From positions 1 through 64,000 of the forward strand of contig JANSXP010000019.1 of the NCBI GenBank assembly GCA_024742875.1: a DNA stretch of 64,000 bases, in the 5' to 3' direction. The stretch comes from Planctomycetaceae bacterium (GTDB lineage: Bacteria; Planctomycetota; Planctomycetia; Planctomycetales; Planctomycetaceae). The position numbers were made by a program, and so were the translations under genes. A model generated the notes under the pieces. That model saw only the letters and a program-made list of their open reading frames with translations, made no database searches and had not been told where the DNA came from. Numbering within the stretch: the stretch's first letter is position 1; the number at the start of each line of letters is the position of its first letter. Below, piece by piece: positions 47,032 through 55,101 of this stretch.

Positions 47032-47335
47032 CGGGTGCAGTGACGAGTGACTCCCTTTCTTCCCACGCATGCATCAATTTGAGGGCGATCACTGCCTGAA
47101 TCTGTGATCTGTTACCAATAGTTGGCGGCAAACCAGAGACAGAAACAAAGCGTTGCTGGGGGGGAGTACGCCCCTCGGATTGCATGCATACTGGACCGCT
47201 GGTGCAGGCCGTGTTTTTGCCGGGCCATCCATGAGGCAGGGAGCTCAGAGGGAATTCGGTGGCGCAAGAGAACGAAATTTGACGATGACGACGATAGCAA
47301 GACGCCTGCTAATTCTGACAATTTGCTGATCTGTA
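47032..47335. other. intergenic region before the porin gene
   Basis: About 304 bp following the LamG remnant. No signal peptide of the missing LamG gene, RNA gene or clear promoter was found. A TTGACG at 47279-47284 lacks a matching -10 at the right spacing. Confidence 0.35.
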
Positions 47336-48973
47336 ATGAATCTTACGCGCGCCACCATTGTCCTGCTGATGAGCACCGGAGTATTCTCGGTGCGTCTATC
47401 GGCCGATGAACCGCAGCCGACACCCCCTGTCGCGGACAGCTCCGTCCAGCAGCAGCTCGACGCTCAGGCGGCAGAAATTGCCGAATTGAAGTCCCAGCTG
47501 AAGGAGCTGACAACGCTGCTGCGACAGCAGACCGCCGGCCCGCCGACGGTGCCCGCTTCCTGGCAGGCGTCACCAGCTCAGTCGCCGCCAGTGGCCGCTC
47601 CTCTCGTGCCGCCGGGGGAGGACCATTCCGCCGCGCAGCTTTCGTCGGTGGTCCCGATGACAGCACCTATGGTGGGCTGTGGAGATGACTGCTCGCCGAA
47701 AATTGACAAACAGAAAGTCCCCGTGCAGGCCGCCGTGCCCGCGCTCGATTCCTGTGGCGAGCCGAGTGGGATCGACAGCGTGCTGTTGCGTTATGTGGCT
47801 GACTATGACAAAGGATTTATTATCCGTGGCATTGATCCTGAGGCGGATCCGTTTCGATTGAAGGTCAATGGCTGGATTCAGGCTCGCCATGTGGGCTTTA
47901 CACGAGACGCAAACTTCTGGACTGACAACGCGGGCGTTACTCGTCCCATTCGCAATCGCAATCACTTTGACATTGAGCGAGCGCGACTGGTGTTCTCGGG
48001 CAATGCCCTGGACAAACGGCTGTCCTATTTTCTGCAGCTCGATGGAGACGCTGATGGACGCGACACGGTGGACTTTTTCGACTACTGGTGGGCGTGGACC
48101 TTCAGTGACGAACTGCGGGTGCAGATCGGTAAACGCAAAGTCACGGCCGGCCGCCAGTGGCTGCGGGGAGCCCGCAACACGCGTCTGAGCGAACGACCGG
48201 TGGCCACAGACTTTTTTCGGCCCGACCGAACCATTGGTATCTTCGCCACTGGCACGATCAACGACCGCTTCAACTATGAAGCCATGGTGGGCAATGGCTA
48301 TCGCACGGCCAACCGCAATGCCACCGACTTAAACAACGACTTTGCTGTGGCCACCACCGGCTGGTGGGACAACGAAGGCGGATTCGGCAAGTATCTGACC
48401 GACCACGAATGCTCTGAAGATCTGAAGTATCGCGTCGGCTACAGTTTTGCGTATGCCGCACAAAACAGTGTTTCACCGGTCGGGGTGCCGTTGAGCGAAT
48501 CCGACTTTGTGCGGCTGGCAGACGGCACGCGGCTTGTGCAAACCGGCGCCCTGGCACCGGGCGTGACGGTCAACCAGTTCGACACCTACTACTACGCTGT
48601 TGACCTGGCCGCCAAGCATCGGGGCTGGAGCATTAACAGCGAAGTCTATTTCCGCTTCCTGCAGGATTTGGGTGGAGATGGACCGTTGCCCGTCAGCCAG
48701 ATTCACCAGCGCGGTTTTTACGTGGAAGGCGGACGCATCATCCTGCCGGAGAAGCTGGACTGGAATGTGCGTTTCTCACAGGTCAACGGAGACTTCGGCA
48801 GTGCGTCTGAGTATGCGGGCGGCTTCAACTGGTTCCCGCTCAACACACGACGGCTGAAAGTGTCGTTTGATGTAACGTATGTGGACGGCAGCCCGCTGCA
48901 GAACACGGCCACCGAAATTCTGGCCGGCGATGAGGGCACGCTGTTTCGCACGCAGTTTCAGGCAGAATTTTAG
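47336..48973 (+). CDS. phosphate-selective porin OprO/OprP-like outer-membrane protein
   Basis: 545 residues with a signal peptide (MNLTRATIVLLMSTGVFSVRLSADE). A short coiled coil (about 34-67, VQQQLDAQAAEIAELKSQLKELTTLLRQQ) and a Pro/Ala-rich linker precede the barrel, which shows alternating strands such as FRLKVNGWIQARHVGF, HFDIERARLVFSGNALDKRLSYFLQLDGDADG, LRVQIGKRKVTAGRQWL and the C-terminal LFRTQFQAEF ending in Phe, as in outer-membrane barrels. This is the standard planctomycete porin arrangement, where the coiled coil may bridge to the cell wall or periplasm. Substrate specificity is not evident. Confidence 0.85.
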   Translation: MNLTRATIVLLMSTGVFSVRLSADEPQPTPPVADSSVQQQLDAQAAEIAELKSQLKELTTLLRQQTAGPPTVPASWQASPAQSPPVAAPLVPPGEDHSAAQLSSVVPMTAPMVGCGDDCSPKIDKQKVPVQAAVPALDSCGEPSGIDSVLLRYVADYDKGFIIRGIDPEADPFRLKVNGWIQARHVGFTRDANFWTDNAGVTRPIRNRNHFDIERARLVFSGNALDKRLSYFLQLDGDADGRDTVDFFDYWWAWTFSDELRVQIGKRKVTAGRQWLRGARNTRLSERPVATDFFRPDRTIGIFATGTINDRFNYEAMVGNGYRTANRNATDLNNDFAVATTGWWDNEGGFGKYLTDHECSEDLKYRVGYSFAYAAQNSVSPVGVPLSESDFVRLADGTRLVQTGALAPGVTVNQFDTYYYAVDLAAKHRGWSINSEVYFRFLQDLGGDGPLPVSQIHQRGFYVEGGRIILPEKLDWNVRFSQVNGDFGSASEYAGGFNWFPLNTRRLKVSFDVTYVDGSPLQNTATEILAGDEGTLFRTQFQAEF

Positions 48974-49020
48974 TCGCCTGATCGCCCGCTGTTCACCAGC
49001 GTAAGCGAAATACACTGTTC

Positions 49021-49056
49021 GCGTGGTCCCATCAGCGTGGTCCCATCAGCGCGGTC
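49021..49056. repeat. 14-bp tandem repeat, two and a half copies
   Basis: GCGTGGTCCCATCA occurs twice in direct succession (49021-49034, 49035-49048) and is followed by a partial copy GCGCGGTC. It lies between the convergent ends of the porin and BON-domain genes. Confidence 0.75.
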
Positions 49057-49322
49057 TACCATGCGTGGCCGTAGCCGCCAGTCACCTGCAGGTTGTTTTC
49101 GATAAAGCGTGAGCCCGTCAGCCCGCGTACGCTTTCCTGAATTCGCTGCTTATCGTGCCAGCAGTCAACCGTACCGCTCAGCAGGACTGCGTCGTCATCA
49201 AACTGAATGTCGACGTTGCGAGCGTTCAGACGAGACACCGCTGTTTTCATCATGTCCAGCAGATGATGTTCGGTGTCGATGCGAAGATGGCCGTTGGACA
49301 AAGCCGGTGAGGAAGTCGCCAT
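49056..49322 (-). CDS. small BON-domain protein
   Basis: 88 residues from the ATG at 49322; a GTG at 49415 would extend it by 31 residues with a MAKQGRYFGW-type leader. The core LRIDTEHHLLDMMKTAVSRLNARNVDIQFDDDAVLLSGTVDCWHDKQRIQESVRGLTGSRFIENNLQV has the BON alpha/beta pattern, including the GTVxxxxxKxxxE-type centre (LLSGTVDCWHDKQRIQESV) and a final NNLQV. BON domains bind lipids or interact with the envelope. No signal peptide is visible in either version, so location is open. Confidence 0.7.
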   Translation of the reverse strand: MATSSPALSNGHLRIDTEHHLLDMMKTAVSRLNARNVDIQFDDDAVLLSGTVDCWHDKQRIQESVRGLTGSRFIENNLQVTGGYGHAW

Positions 49323-49582
49323 GGAAACCACGTTTTCCCGCGGGAGATTCGAATGATTGAGTGCCCCGCCCTGAGCGTTCCTGATCCACCCGAAGTATCG
49401 ACCTTGTTTTGCCACGGATGACGGGAACGTTTGGCGAAACCCCTTGGGTGAGCAATTGCCTGGTAAACCCTGTCAGATATTCCGGTTAGGTAATGCCTGC
49501 GAATCTCCTGTTCAGCAGCCCGGAGGGGAAAGTCCCAGCGCCGATTGCGTCGCCCTGGGATCAGCCGACATAGAGGCTGCCG

Positions 49583-50461
49583 TTATTCGTCCGTCGCCAG
49601 TCCCGCGACCTGCAGCGCCAGATTGTAGATTTCACTGGTGTCCAGCAGCACGTCGCTGGATTCAAACAGCTGGCGGATGGCCTGTTTGTGCACTTTCATC
49701 TTGGTCCCACCCACTCCCAGCGCTCCATAGCAGACGGTTCCCTCCACTTGTTTCGCCTTGTCTGTGGCACCCACGTCGGCCAGGCCGGTGGGCGGGACGG
49801 CGTTCAGGTCAATGGCGACCTGCAGGTCGGGCAGTGCGGCCAGGCTGCCTTCGGGGAGGAAGCAAATGCCAGCGGCGCCAGCGGCGACCACCAGCTGTTT
49901 GCCGGCACACAGCGCCTGAAATTCTTCTGTTGTGGAACCAGCGGCCGGCTGCAGTTGTCCGCTGCTGGTGTGGGCGGCAATCGCTTCACAGGCAGCCGCC
50001 GCCCGATCCTGTGAACGTGACACGAGGGTGACGTTGCAGCCTTCTGCTGCCAGCAACTGACCAACACGCTGTCCGACTGGTCCAGTGCCTCCCAGCACAA
50101 GGGCGGACGTGCTGTTGAGTGGCAGATGCTGTTTGGCGGCGACAACGGCCGCGGCAGCCGTCGTGTTGCAACCGTTGGAGTCCATCATCACGGAGACCCG
50201 CATGGGGCCGAAAAACGCCTTTTGCACGTGCTTCATCAGGGCTTCGCCCTCTGACACGCTGCTGCCGCCGACGAAGATGGCCGTGTTCTTCAGGTCCGCA
50301 GGACCGCGCGTGAAGATCGCCCCGTGCACCAGTCCGGTGACGTTGTCGCCGCTGATGCCGCCATAGGAAAACAGTTCTTCGGCGCCCGCATCAACCGCCA
50401 CAACGCGGTCGAATGTACTGGGCTGCTCATCGGTGTCGAACTGGATCAGGATCTTCTTCAT
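49583..50461 (-). CDS. mtdC: methylene-tetrahydromethanopterin dehydrogenase, MtdC-like
   Basis: 292 residues from the ATG at 50461. MKKILIQFDTDEQPSTFDRVVAVDAGAEELFSYGGI is the family N terminus, followed by AIFVGGSSVSEGEALMKHVQKAFFGPMRVSVMMDSNGCNTTAAAAV and a Rossmann dinucleotide-binding loop, ALVLGGTGPVGQRVGQLLAAEG (about 120-141). The C terminus AVPPTGLADVGATDKAKQVEGTVCYGALGVGGTKMKVHK is conserved in MtdA/MtdB/MtdC. It oxidises methylene-tetrahydromethanopterin with NAD(P)+ in C1 transfer. Planctomycetes carry the MtdC type, which is the basis of the symbol, but cofactor preference cannot be read here. No mch, fhc or fae gene is adjacent. Confidence 0.85.
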   Translation of the reverse strand: MKKILIQFDTDEQPSTFDRVVAVDAGAEELFSYGGISGDNVTGLVHGAIFTRGPADLKNTAIFVGGSSVSEGEALMKHVQKAFFGPMRVSVMMDSNGCNTTAAAAVVAAKQHLPLNSTSALVLGGTGPVGQRVGQLLAAEGCNVTLVSRSQDRAAAACEAIAAHTSSGQLQPAAGSTTEEFQALCAGKQLVVAAGAAGICFLPEGSLAALPDLQVAIDLNAVPPTGLADVGATDKAKQVEGTVCYGALGVGGTKMKVHKQAIRQLFESSDVLLDTSEIYNLALQVAGLATDE

Positions 50462-50525
50462 GGAAATCTGCACGCGCAAACGAAATCGAAAGCAAAGGGC
50501 GTCGCTGGCCGGTCAGTCGGGAAGC

Positions 50526-51392
50526 TTACTCCCGCGGGCGTCGCTTTGCCTGACTAGCGCGACGGAAATCTGCAAAAACATGTTCGGCCAGAAGTGTGGA
50601 TTCGGCCGACAGTTCGTCGATGCGGTTGCGAAAGATGGCGAACGCACTGAGGGAGGGTACGGCAACCCCCAGTCCCAGCAGCGTGGTCACCAGGGCGCGG
50701 TAGATGCCCGGAGCCAGTTCCGATACCTGCGGGTTGGCCTTTTGTTCAAATTCCAGAAACGCCTGGATCATGCCCCAGACGGTTCCCATCAGGCCCAGCA
50801 TCGGGGCGATGGTGCCGATGACAGACAGATATTCTATGCGTCGAAACAAACGTGCCGATTGTTCGACGGCCGTATCTTCCATGGCCTTCTCCACCGACGC
50901 ATACCCCAGTGAAGTTTCTGCAAGGCCCGCATGCAGCAGACGACCCAGGTAGCCGGAATGCTGCTCGCACAGTTTTTTGGCATCATCCACTTTGCGCTTG
51001 GCCAGACAGGCGTGCACCTCTTCGGCCAGTCCGGGCGGCATCAGAATGCTGCGGCGGATGTTCATGATGTGATCAGCAATCAGTGCCACCATCACCAGAC
51101 TCAGCAGCACGATCAAATAACCCACCCAGCCGCCGGCACGCAGCATGCCCTGCAGAGTCAGTCCGCCAGGTTCCGCGGGTGTCTGGTTCTCACCTGGCTG
51201 CGGACCAGTGGTGTTCGTTTGCACGTTGGGTGGCAATTCGCCCTGAGCGGCGGTCGCCACCGGTGAGAAGACGGGGGAAAATGCCAGCACGCAGACAGCC
51301 AGCAACAACAGCAGTGTCAGCCAGCGGGATGGCGACGGGGCCTGGGGGGACAGCGTCGGTATTTGTGCCGCTTGCATTGTATTCGTGGGCAT
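50526..51392 (-). CDS. MotA/TolQ/ExbB proton-channel family protein
   Basis: 288 residues. A first membrane segment (WLTLLLLLAVCVLAFSPVFSPVATAA) reads like an N-terminal signal sequence and precedes a Pro/Thr-rich linker. The ExbB core has TM helices at WVGYLIVLLSLVMVALIADHIM, then EYLSVIGTIAPMLGLMGTVWGMIQAFLEFE (the pore helix pair with the GTVWGM motif) and APGIYRALVTTLLGLGVAVPSLSAFAIFRNRIDEL. No ExbD/TolR gene is next to it, which is unusual because the two normally form one complex. It may drive a transport or gliding machine with a remote partner. Confidence 0.85.
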   Translation of the reverse strand: MPTNTMQAAQIPTLSPQAPSPSRWLTLLLLLAVCVLAFSPVFSPVATAAQGELPPNVQTNTTGPQPGENQTPAEPGGLTLQGMLRAGGWVGYLIVLLSLVMVALIADHIMNIRRSILMPPGLAEEVHACLAKRKVDDAKKLCEQHSGYLGRLLHAGLAETSLGYASVEKAMEDTAVEQSARLFRRIEYLSVIGTIAPMLGLMGTVWGMIQAFLEFEQKANPQVSELAPGIYRALVTTLLGLGVAVPSLSAFAIFRNRIDELSAESTLLAEHVFADFRRASQAKRRPRE

Positions 51393-51497
51393 CCATTCGC
51401 GTTCTGGCTGAGTGAGTGACGGTCACGGCGGTGCATTCTAGGCAGACCGCCGGTTGGCGTGAACCCTTGCCACAGATTCCGCCCGGCCGGTGGAGAT

Positions 51498-52382
51498 TCA
51501 ATCCGCGTCCAGCGGTGCCACGTCGACACTGACTGACAGCGTGGGCTCGCCGCCGCCCAGAAATACGCCTTTGATGGGCACCACATCGCTGTAGTCTCGC
51601 CCGCTGGCCACCGTGACGTGATCGGTGGAACACAGGCAGTTGTTGGTGGGATCAAAGTCCACCCAGCCGAGTGTTTCGCCGCAATAGACGGACAGCCACG
51701 CATGCGACTGATCAGCGCCCACCAGTCGCGGCTTGCCTTCCGGCGGCAGTGTTCGCAGATAACCACTCACATAGCGAGCCGCAATTCCGTGTGACCTCAG
51801 ACAGGCCACCCCCACGTGCGCGAAGTCCTGGCAGACGCCGTGACGCGCCTCAAAGGCCACACTGGTGGGCGTGTCCACCTGAGTGGCGTCTTTGTCGTAA
51901 CGAAATTCCTGATAGATGTGTTTGGTCAAAGCCAGTGCCGCTTCCACGATCGGGCGATCGGGCGGCAGGTCAGCGGACGCCCAGGCGTGGAAGTCTGCCG
52001 AACGACGAATGCGGGGCGAATCAAACACAAACGGGATGACGTCCAGCCAGCGGGCATCCGTCCGGTCGGCTAGACCGGCAACAACCTGCCGGCACGTCGG
52101 CGATGTGACCCCGGCCAGATCCGAGCGGTCCTGCACGCTCACCTCGCTGACCGCTTTGATCACCAGTTTGGCGTGACTTTCTTCCAGTGAAAATCGCTGC
52201 ACCACATTGCCGAACATATCCTGCCGCTGATGGATGCGGGCAGGTCCGGGCTCAATGGCAAGCTGATGCTGATGGACGATGAGTCCCGGACACTCATGCG
52301 GTGTGAGCATCACCACGTTGTGGCACACACTCACCGGCGTGGAGTATTTGTAGGACGTGGTGTGCGTGATGCGATACTTCAC
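51498..52382 (-). CDS. transglutaminase-like protein, module A
   Basis: 294 residues from GTG 52382, whose codons overlap the stop of the upstream ATP-grasp/alpha-E gene by 4 bp (GTGA). The N-terminal beta domain MKYRITHTTSYKYSTPVSVCHNVVMLTPHECPGLIVHQHQL is the standard partner of bacterial transglutaminase-like proteins. The catalytic Cys is in RHGVCQDFAHVGVACLRSHGIAARYVSGYL (Cys184), the His in DQSHAWLSVY (His227) and the Asp in WVDFDPTNN. Transglutaminase-fold proteins of this cluster are predicted amidases or transferases acting on amide links formed by the neighbouring ATP-grasp enzyme. Substrates are unknown. Confidence 0.88.
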   Translation of the reverse strand: MKYRITHTTSYKYSTPVSVCHNVVMLTPHECPGLIVHQHQLAIEPGPARIHQRQDMFGNVVQRFSLEESHAKLVIKAVSEVSVQDRSDLAGVTSPTCRQVVAGLADRTDARWLDVIPFVFDSPRIRRSADFHAWASADLPPDRPIVEAALALTKHIYQEFRYDKDATQVDTPTSVAFEARHGVCQDFAHVGVACLRSHGIAARYVSGYLRTLPPEGKPRLVGADQSHAWLSVYCGETLGWVDFDPTNNCLCSTDHVTVASGRDYSDVVPIKGVFLGGGEPTLSVSVDVAPLDAD

Positions 52383-54973
52383 GATCCCGCCTCCATGGTG
52401 CCGCGGGAATCACGATCGGGATGCTGCACGCCAAAATGCCGCGGCAGCCCGGCGTGAATCAGAAAACGGCTGGACACGGCGTCAGAAATCCGCGGCAGAT
52501 CGGCATCGAGCTGATCCAGCAGGCTCACCAGCTGTCGCCGTCGCCCGCTGTCGTTCTGTTCGGCCAGTGCGTAGACGTCGCACAGTTTGATGGTGCTGGC
52601 CAGATGCACGGCCATCCGCTGTTCCGGGTTGAGCTGCGCCTGATGGAGGTTGCCGGGCATGGCATCCAGATGCTCGTTGATGCGAATCAGCTGATAAATC
52701 ATGGACCGCGGATTGGTGGTGTCGGTCATCAGCAAATCAAGCACGACCGGCACCTGAAACGTCGACAGATAGCGATTGCGGTAGGTCATCAGACTGTCAG
52801 AGACCGTCAGCAGCGATTCCAGCATCTCCGCATCGCCCCGCTGGGGGGCGAGAAAACTGCGGAGCAGTGCGCTGGTCTGGGTGACACGTTCCAGTCGCCG
52901 ACCCAAATCAAAAAAGCTCCAGCCCAGGGTGCGCGTCATGCCTTCGCCCACCAGTCCGTTCAGGGCGGCCAGCTCAGCCAGTGTGGTTTCCAGCAGGTCG
53001 GCCATATCCACTGACGTGCGATCGATGCGTTCGGATGCTTTCTGCAGGCCGTCCTGCAGACGGTCCACCGCCTGCCACATGTCCAGCGAGATACGATCCC
53101 GCACCCGCAGGGCCGTTCTCAGGGCATTGTTGACAGAAGACCGCAGTGACAGCGGGCGTTCCACATCCAGCACGCAGTCCGGCAGCGAGGAGGCTGCGTC
53201 AGAAATGGTGCGGCTGAATTCCGGCACGACGTGGTCCGGGTCCACCTGACCGGAGGTGGCCAGATAACGCAGCAGCGGCAGGTTTTCGGGACCATCGGTG
53301 TCTTCGGACTCCAGGCTGGCATACAGCGTTCGCAGCACACGGGCCGACTGCGCCGCGCGTTCGGCATAGCGTCCCAGCCAGAAAAAGTTGTCCGCCACGC
53401 GGGACGGCAGTTCTGATCCACTGCGGCGAGGAGCCAGCAGGGACGACGATCCCTCCAGCAGACTAAACGGCTCCACCGGCTGCTCAGACAGAATCCACAC
53501 ATCCTGACTGCGTTCCCCGGCCGTCATCGTGAAGTTCAGACTGTCCGAATCGGGTGACACCCGCGCCAGTCCGCCGGGCAGACTGCGAAAGCCGTCTTTG
53601 GTCTGCAGCTGAAACGTCCGCAACCCCACATACCAGGACTCCACGCCGTCATCGGTCAGCACGGGCGTGGTGGAGCGATCGATCATTTCCTGCCCCACAA
53701 AGCGTTCGGGGCTGGCTTTGATCTGCGACATCAGCACGTCTTTGGCCGTGGCATTCAGTGATCGCACCACCGTGGGACGCACGTCGGCCATGCGGTAGGC
53801 CGGACGAATCAGCATGCGATCGAAGTTTTCCAGCACGTACCGACACCAGTCGTCACGGCCGCACCACCATGTGGCGACCGACGCAATGGCCAGATCTTCG
53901 CCCAGCAGATGCCGCGAGACGGCCGGCAGAAACGGAAGAAAGGCGGGCGATTCCACCAGTCGAGTGCCCACGGCATTGGCCACCGCCACCTTGCCTTCCC
54001 GCACGACATTCAGCAGAGAAGAAATGCCGATCTGCGAAGCGGGGTTCAGTTCCACCGAATCACAGTCGTCATCATCGAGGCGACGCAGCAGCACTTCCAC
54101 CGGCAGCAGTCCGCCGAGTGTCAGCAGCTGCACGCGATCATTCCGCACGGCCAGATCATCGCCTTCGGCCAGCGTGTAACCCAGATAGCGGGCCAGATAC
54201 GAGTCTTCAAAATAGCCACGACTTTGCGGACCTTTGGTCCACAGTACGATTCGAGGGTTCTCTTTGAACCGCGGCGCGAGGCGACGCAGTTCTTCTTTGA
54301 GCGAAGCATAAAACGGGGCCAGTCGACAAACGGGCAACTGGCGAAAAATGCCCGCCAGCATGCGCGATGTGGTGATGCGATTTTCCAGCACATAGCCCAG
54401 GCCAAACGGCGAACGCGTGCGATCACCGGTGGCCCACCACTGGCCCGAAGGATCGCGTGCTAAATCTGTCACGCAGTAGGTCAGCAGCCGTTCCTGCGAC
54501 AGCGGGAGATTCTGATAAGCCGGGTACCAGCCGGGATGCCCAAACACCAGTTCGGGCGGGATGATCTGATCTTTCAGCAGCCGTTGTTCGCCCAGCAGGT
54601 CGCGAAGCAGGGCATCCAGCACGCGGGCGCGCTGCTGCAGCTGTGCCGTAACCGTTTGCCATTCGGATTCTGCCAGCACCATGGGGATGGCATCCAGCGC
54701 CCACGGCCGCGAGACCAGGCCGTCTTCTTCGTACGGATTGTACGTGATGCCGTTGCGTTCGATTTGAGCCTGCGCCTGGTTCCAACGGCTGCGCAGTCGC
54801 TCCATGCCCATTTCGCCCAGCTGCTGCAGCAGCGGTTGCCAGGAGGGCCGAACCTGGCCTGTGGACGTGACGGCTTCGTCAAAGATGCCTCGCGGTGGGG
54901 CGTATTGGCCAAACAGCGGGGATGAAGAGGGTGGGGAGTTCAAAAACAGAGTCACTGACAGGGGCAAAGGCAA
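52379..54973 (-). CDS. fused circularly permuted ATP-grasp and alpha-E domain protein, module A
   Basis: 864 residues; the start is a TTG and uncertain (a GTG six codons later is possible). Residues about 30-515 are a permuted ATP-grasp domain (FGLGYVLENRITTSRML; LRRLDDDDCDSVELNPASQIGISSLLNVVREGKVAVANAVGTRLVESPAFLPFLPAVSRHLLGEDL; RSLPGGLARVSPDSDSLNF). From about residue 545 an alpha-E helical domain follows (RVADNFFWLGRYAERAAQSARVLRTLYASLESED ... RTLGWSFFDLGRRLERVTQTSALLRSFL). At the other module these two domains are separate genes. The ATP-grasp family forms carboxyl-amine bonds using ATP; the alpha-E partner is always nearby in known clusters. Confidence 0.88.
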   Translation of the reverse strand: MPLPLSVTLFLNSPPSSSPLFGQYAPPRGIFDEAVTSTGQVRPSWQPLLQQLGEMGMERLRSRWNQAQAQIERNGITYNPYEEDGLVSRPWALDAIPMVLAESEWQTVTAQLQQRARVLDALLRDLLGEQRLLKDQIIPPELVFGHPGWYPAYQNLPLSQERLLTYCVTDLARDPSGQWWATGDRTRSPFGLGYVLENRITTSRMLAGIFRQLPVCRLAPFYASLKEELRRLAPRFKENPRIVLWTKGPQSRGYFEDSYLARYLGYTLAEGDDLAVRNDRVQLLTLGGLLPVEVLLRRLDDDDCDSVELNPASQIGISSLLNVVREGKVAVANAVGTRLVESPAFLPFLPAVSRHLLGEDLAIASVATWWCGRDDWCRYVLENFDRMLIRPAYRMADVRPTVVRSLNATAKDVLMSQIKASPERFVGQEMIDRSTTPVLTDDGVESWYVGLRTFQLQTKDGFRSLPGGLARVSPDSDSLNFTMTAGERSQDVWILSEQPVEPFSLLEGSSSLLAPRRSGSELPSRVADNFFWLGRYAERAAQSARVLRTLYASLESEDTDGPENLPLLRYLATSGQVDPDHVVPEFSRTISDAASSLPDCVLDVERPLSLRSSVNNALRTALRVRDRISLDMWQAVDRLQDGLQKASERIDRTSVDMADLLETTLAELAALNGLVGEGMTRTLGWSFFDLGRRLERVTQTSALLRSFLAPQRGDAEMLESLLTVSDSLMTYRNRYLSTFQVPVVLDLLMTDTTNPRSMIYQLIRINEHLDAMPGNLHQAQLNPEQRMAVHLASTIKLCDVYALAEQNDSGRRRQLVSLLDQLDADLPRISDAVSSRFLIHAGLPRHFGVQHPDRDSRGTMEAGS

Positions 54974-55101
54974 CGGAAGAGGGAAGACTCTAGTTCGTGC
55001 GTCCCTGTTTTGCCATCACGATGCAGGTGCGATGCCGGCGGCCCGGCGGAATCCCGCCGCGAGCCTGTCTTCAGGCCAGGTTTGTCGGGTGGCTGTGTTT
55101 G

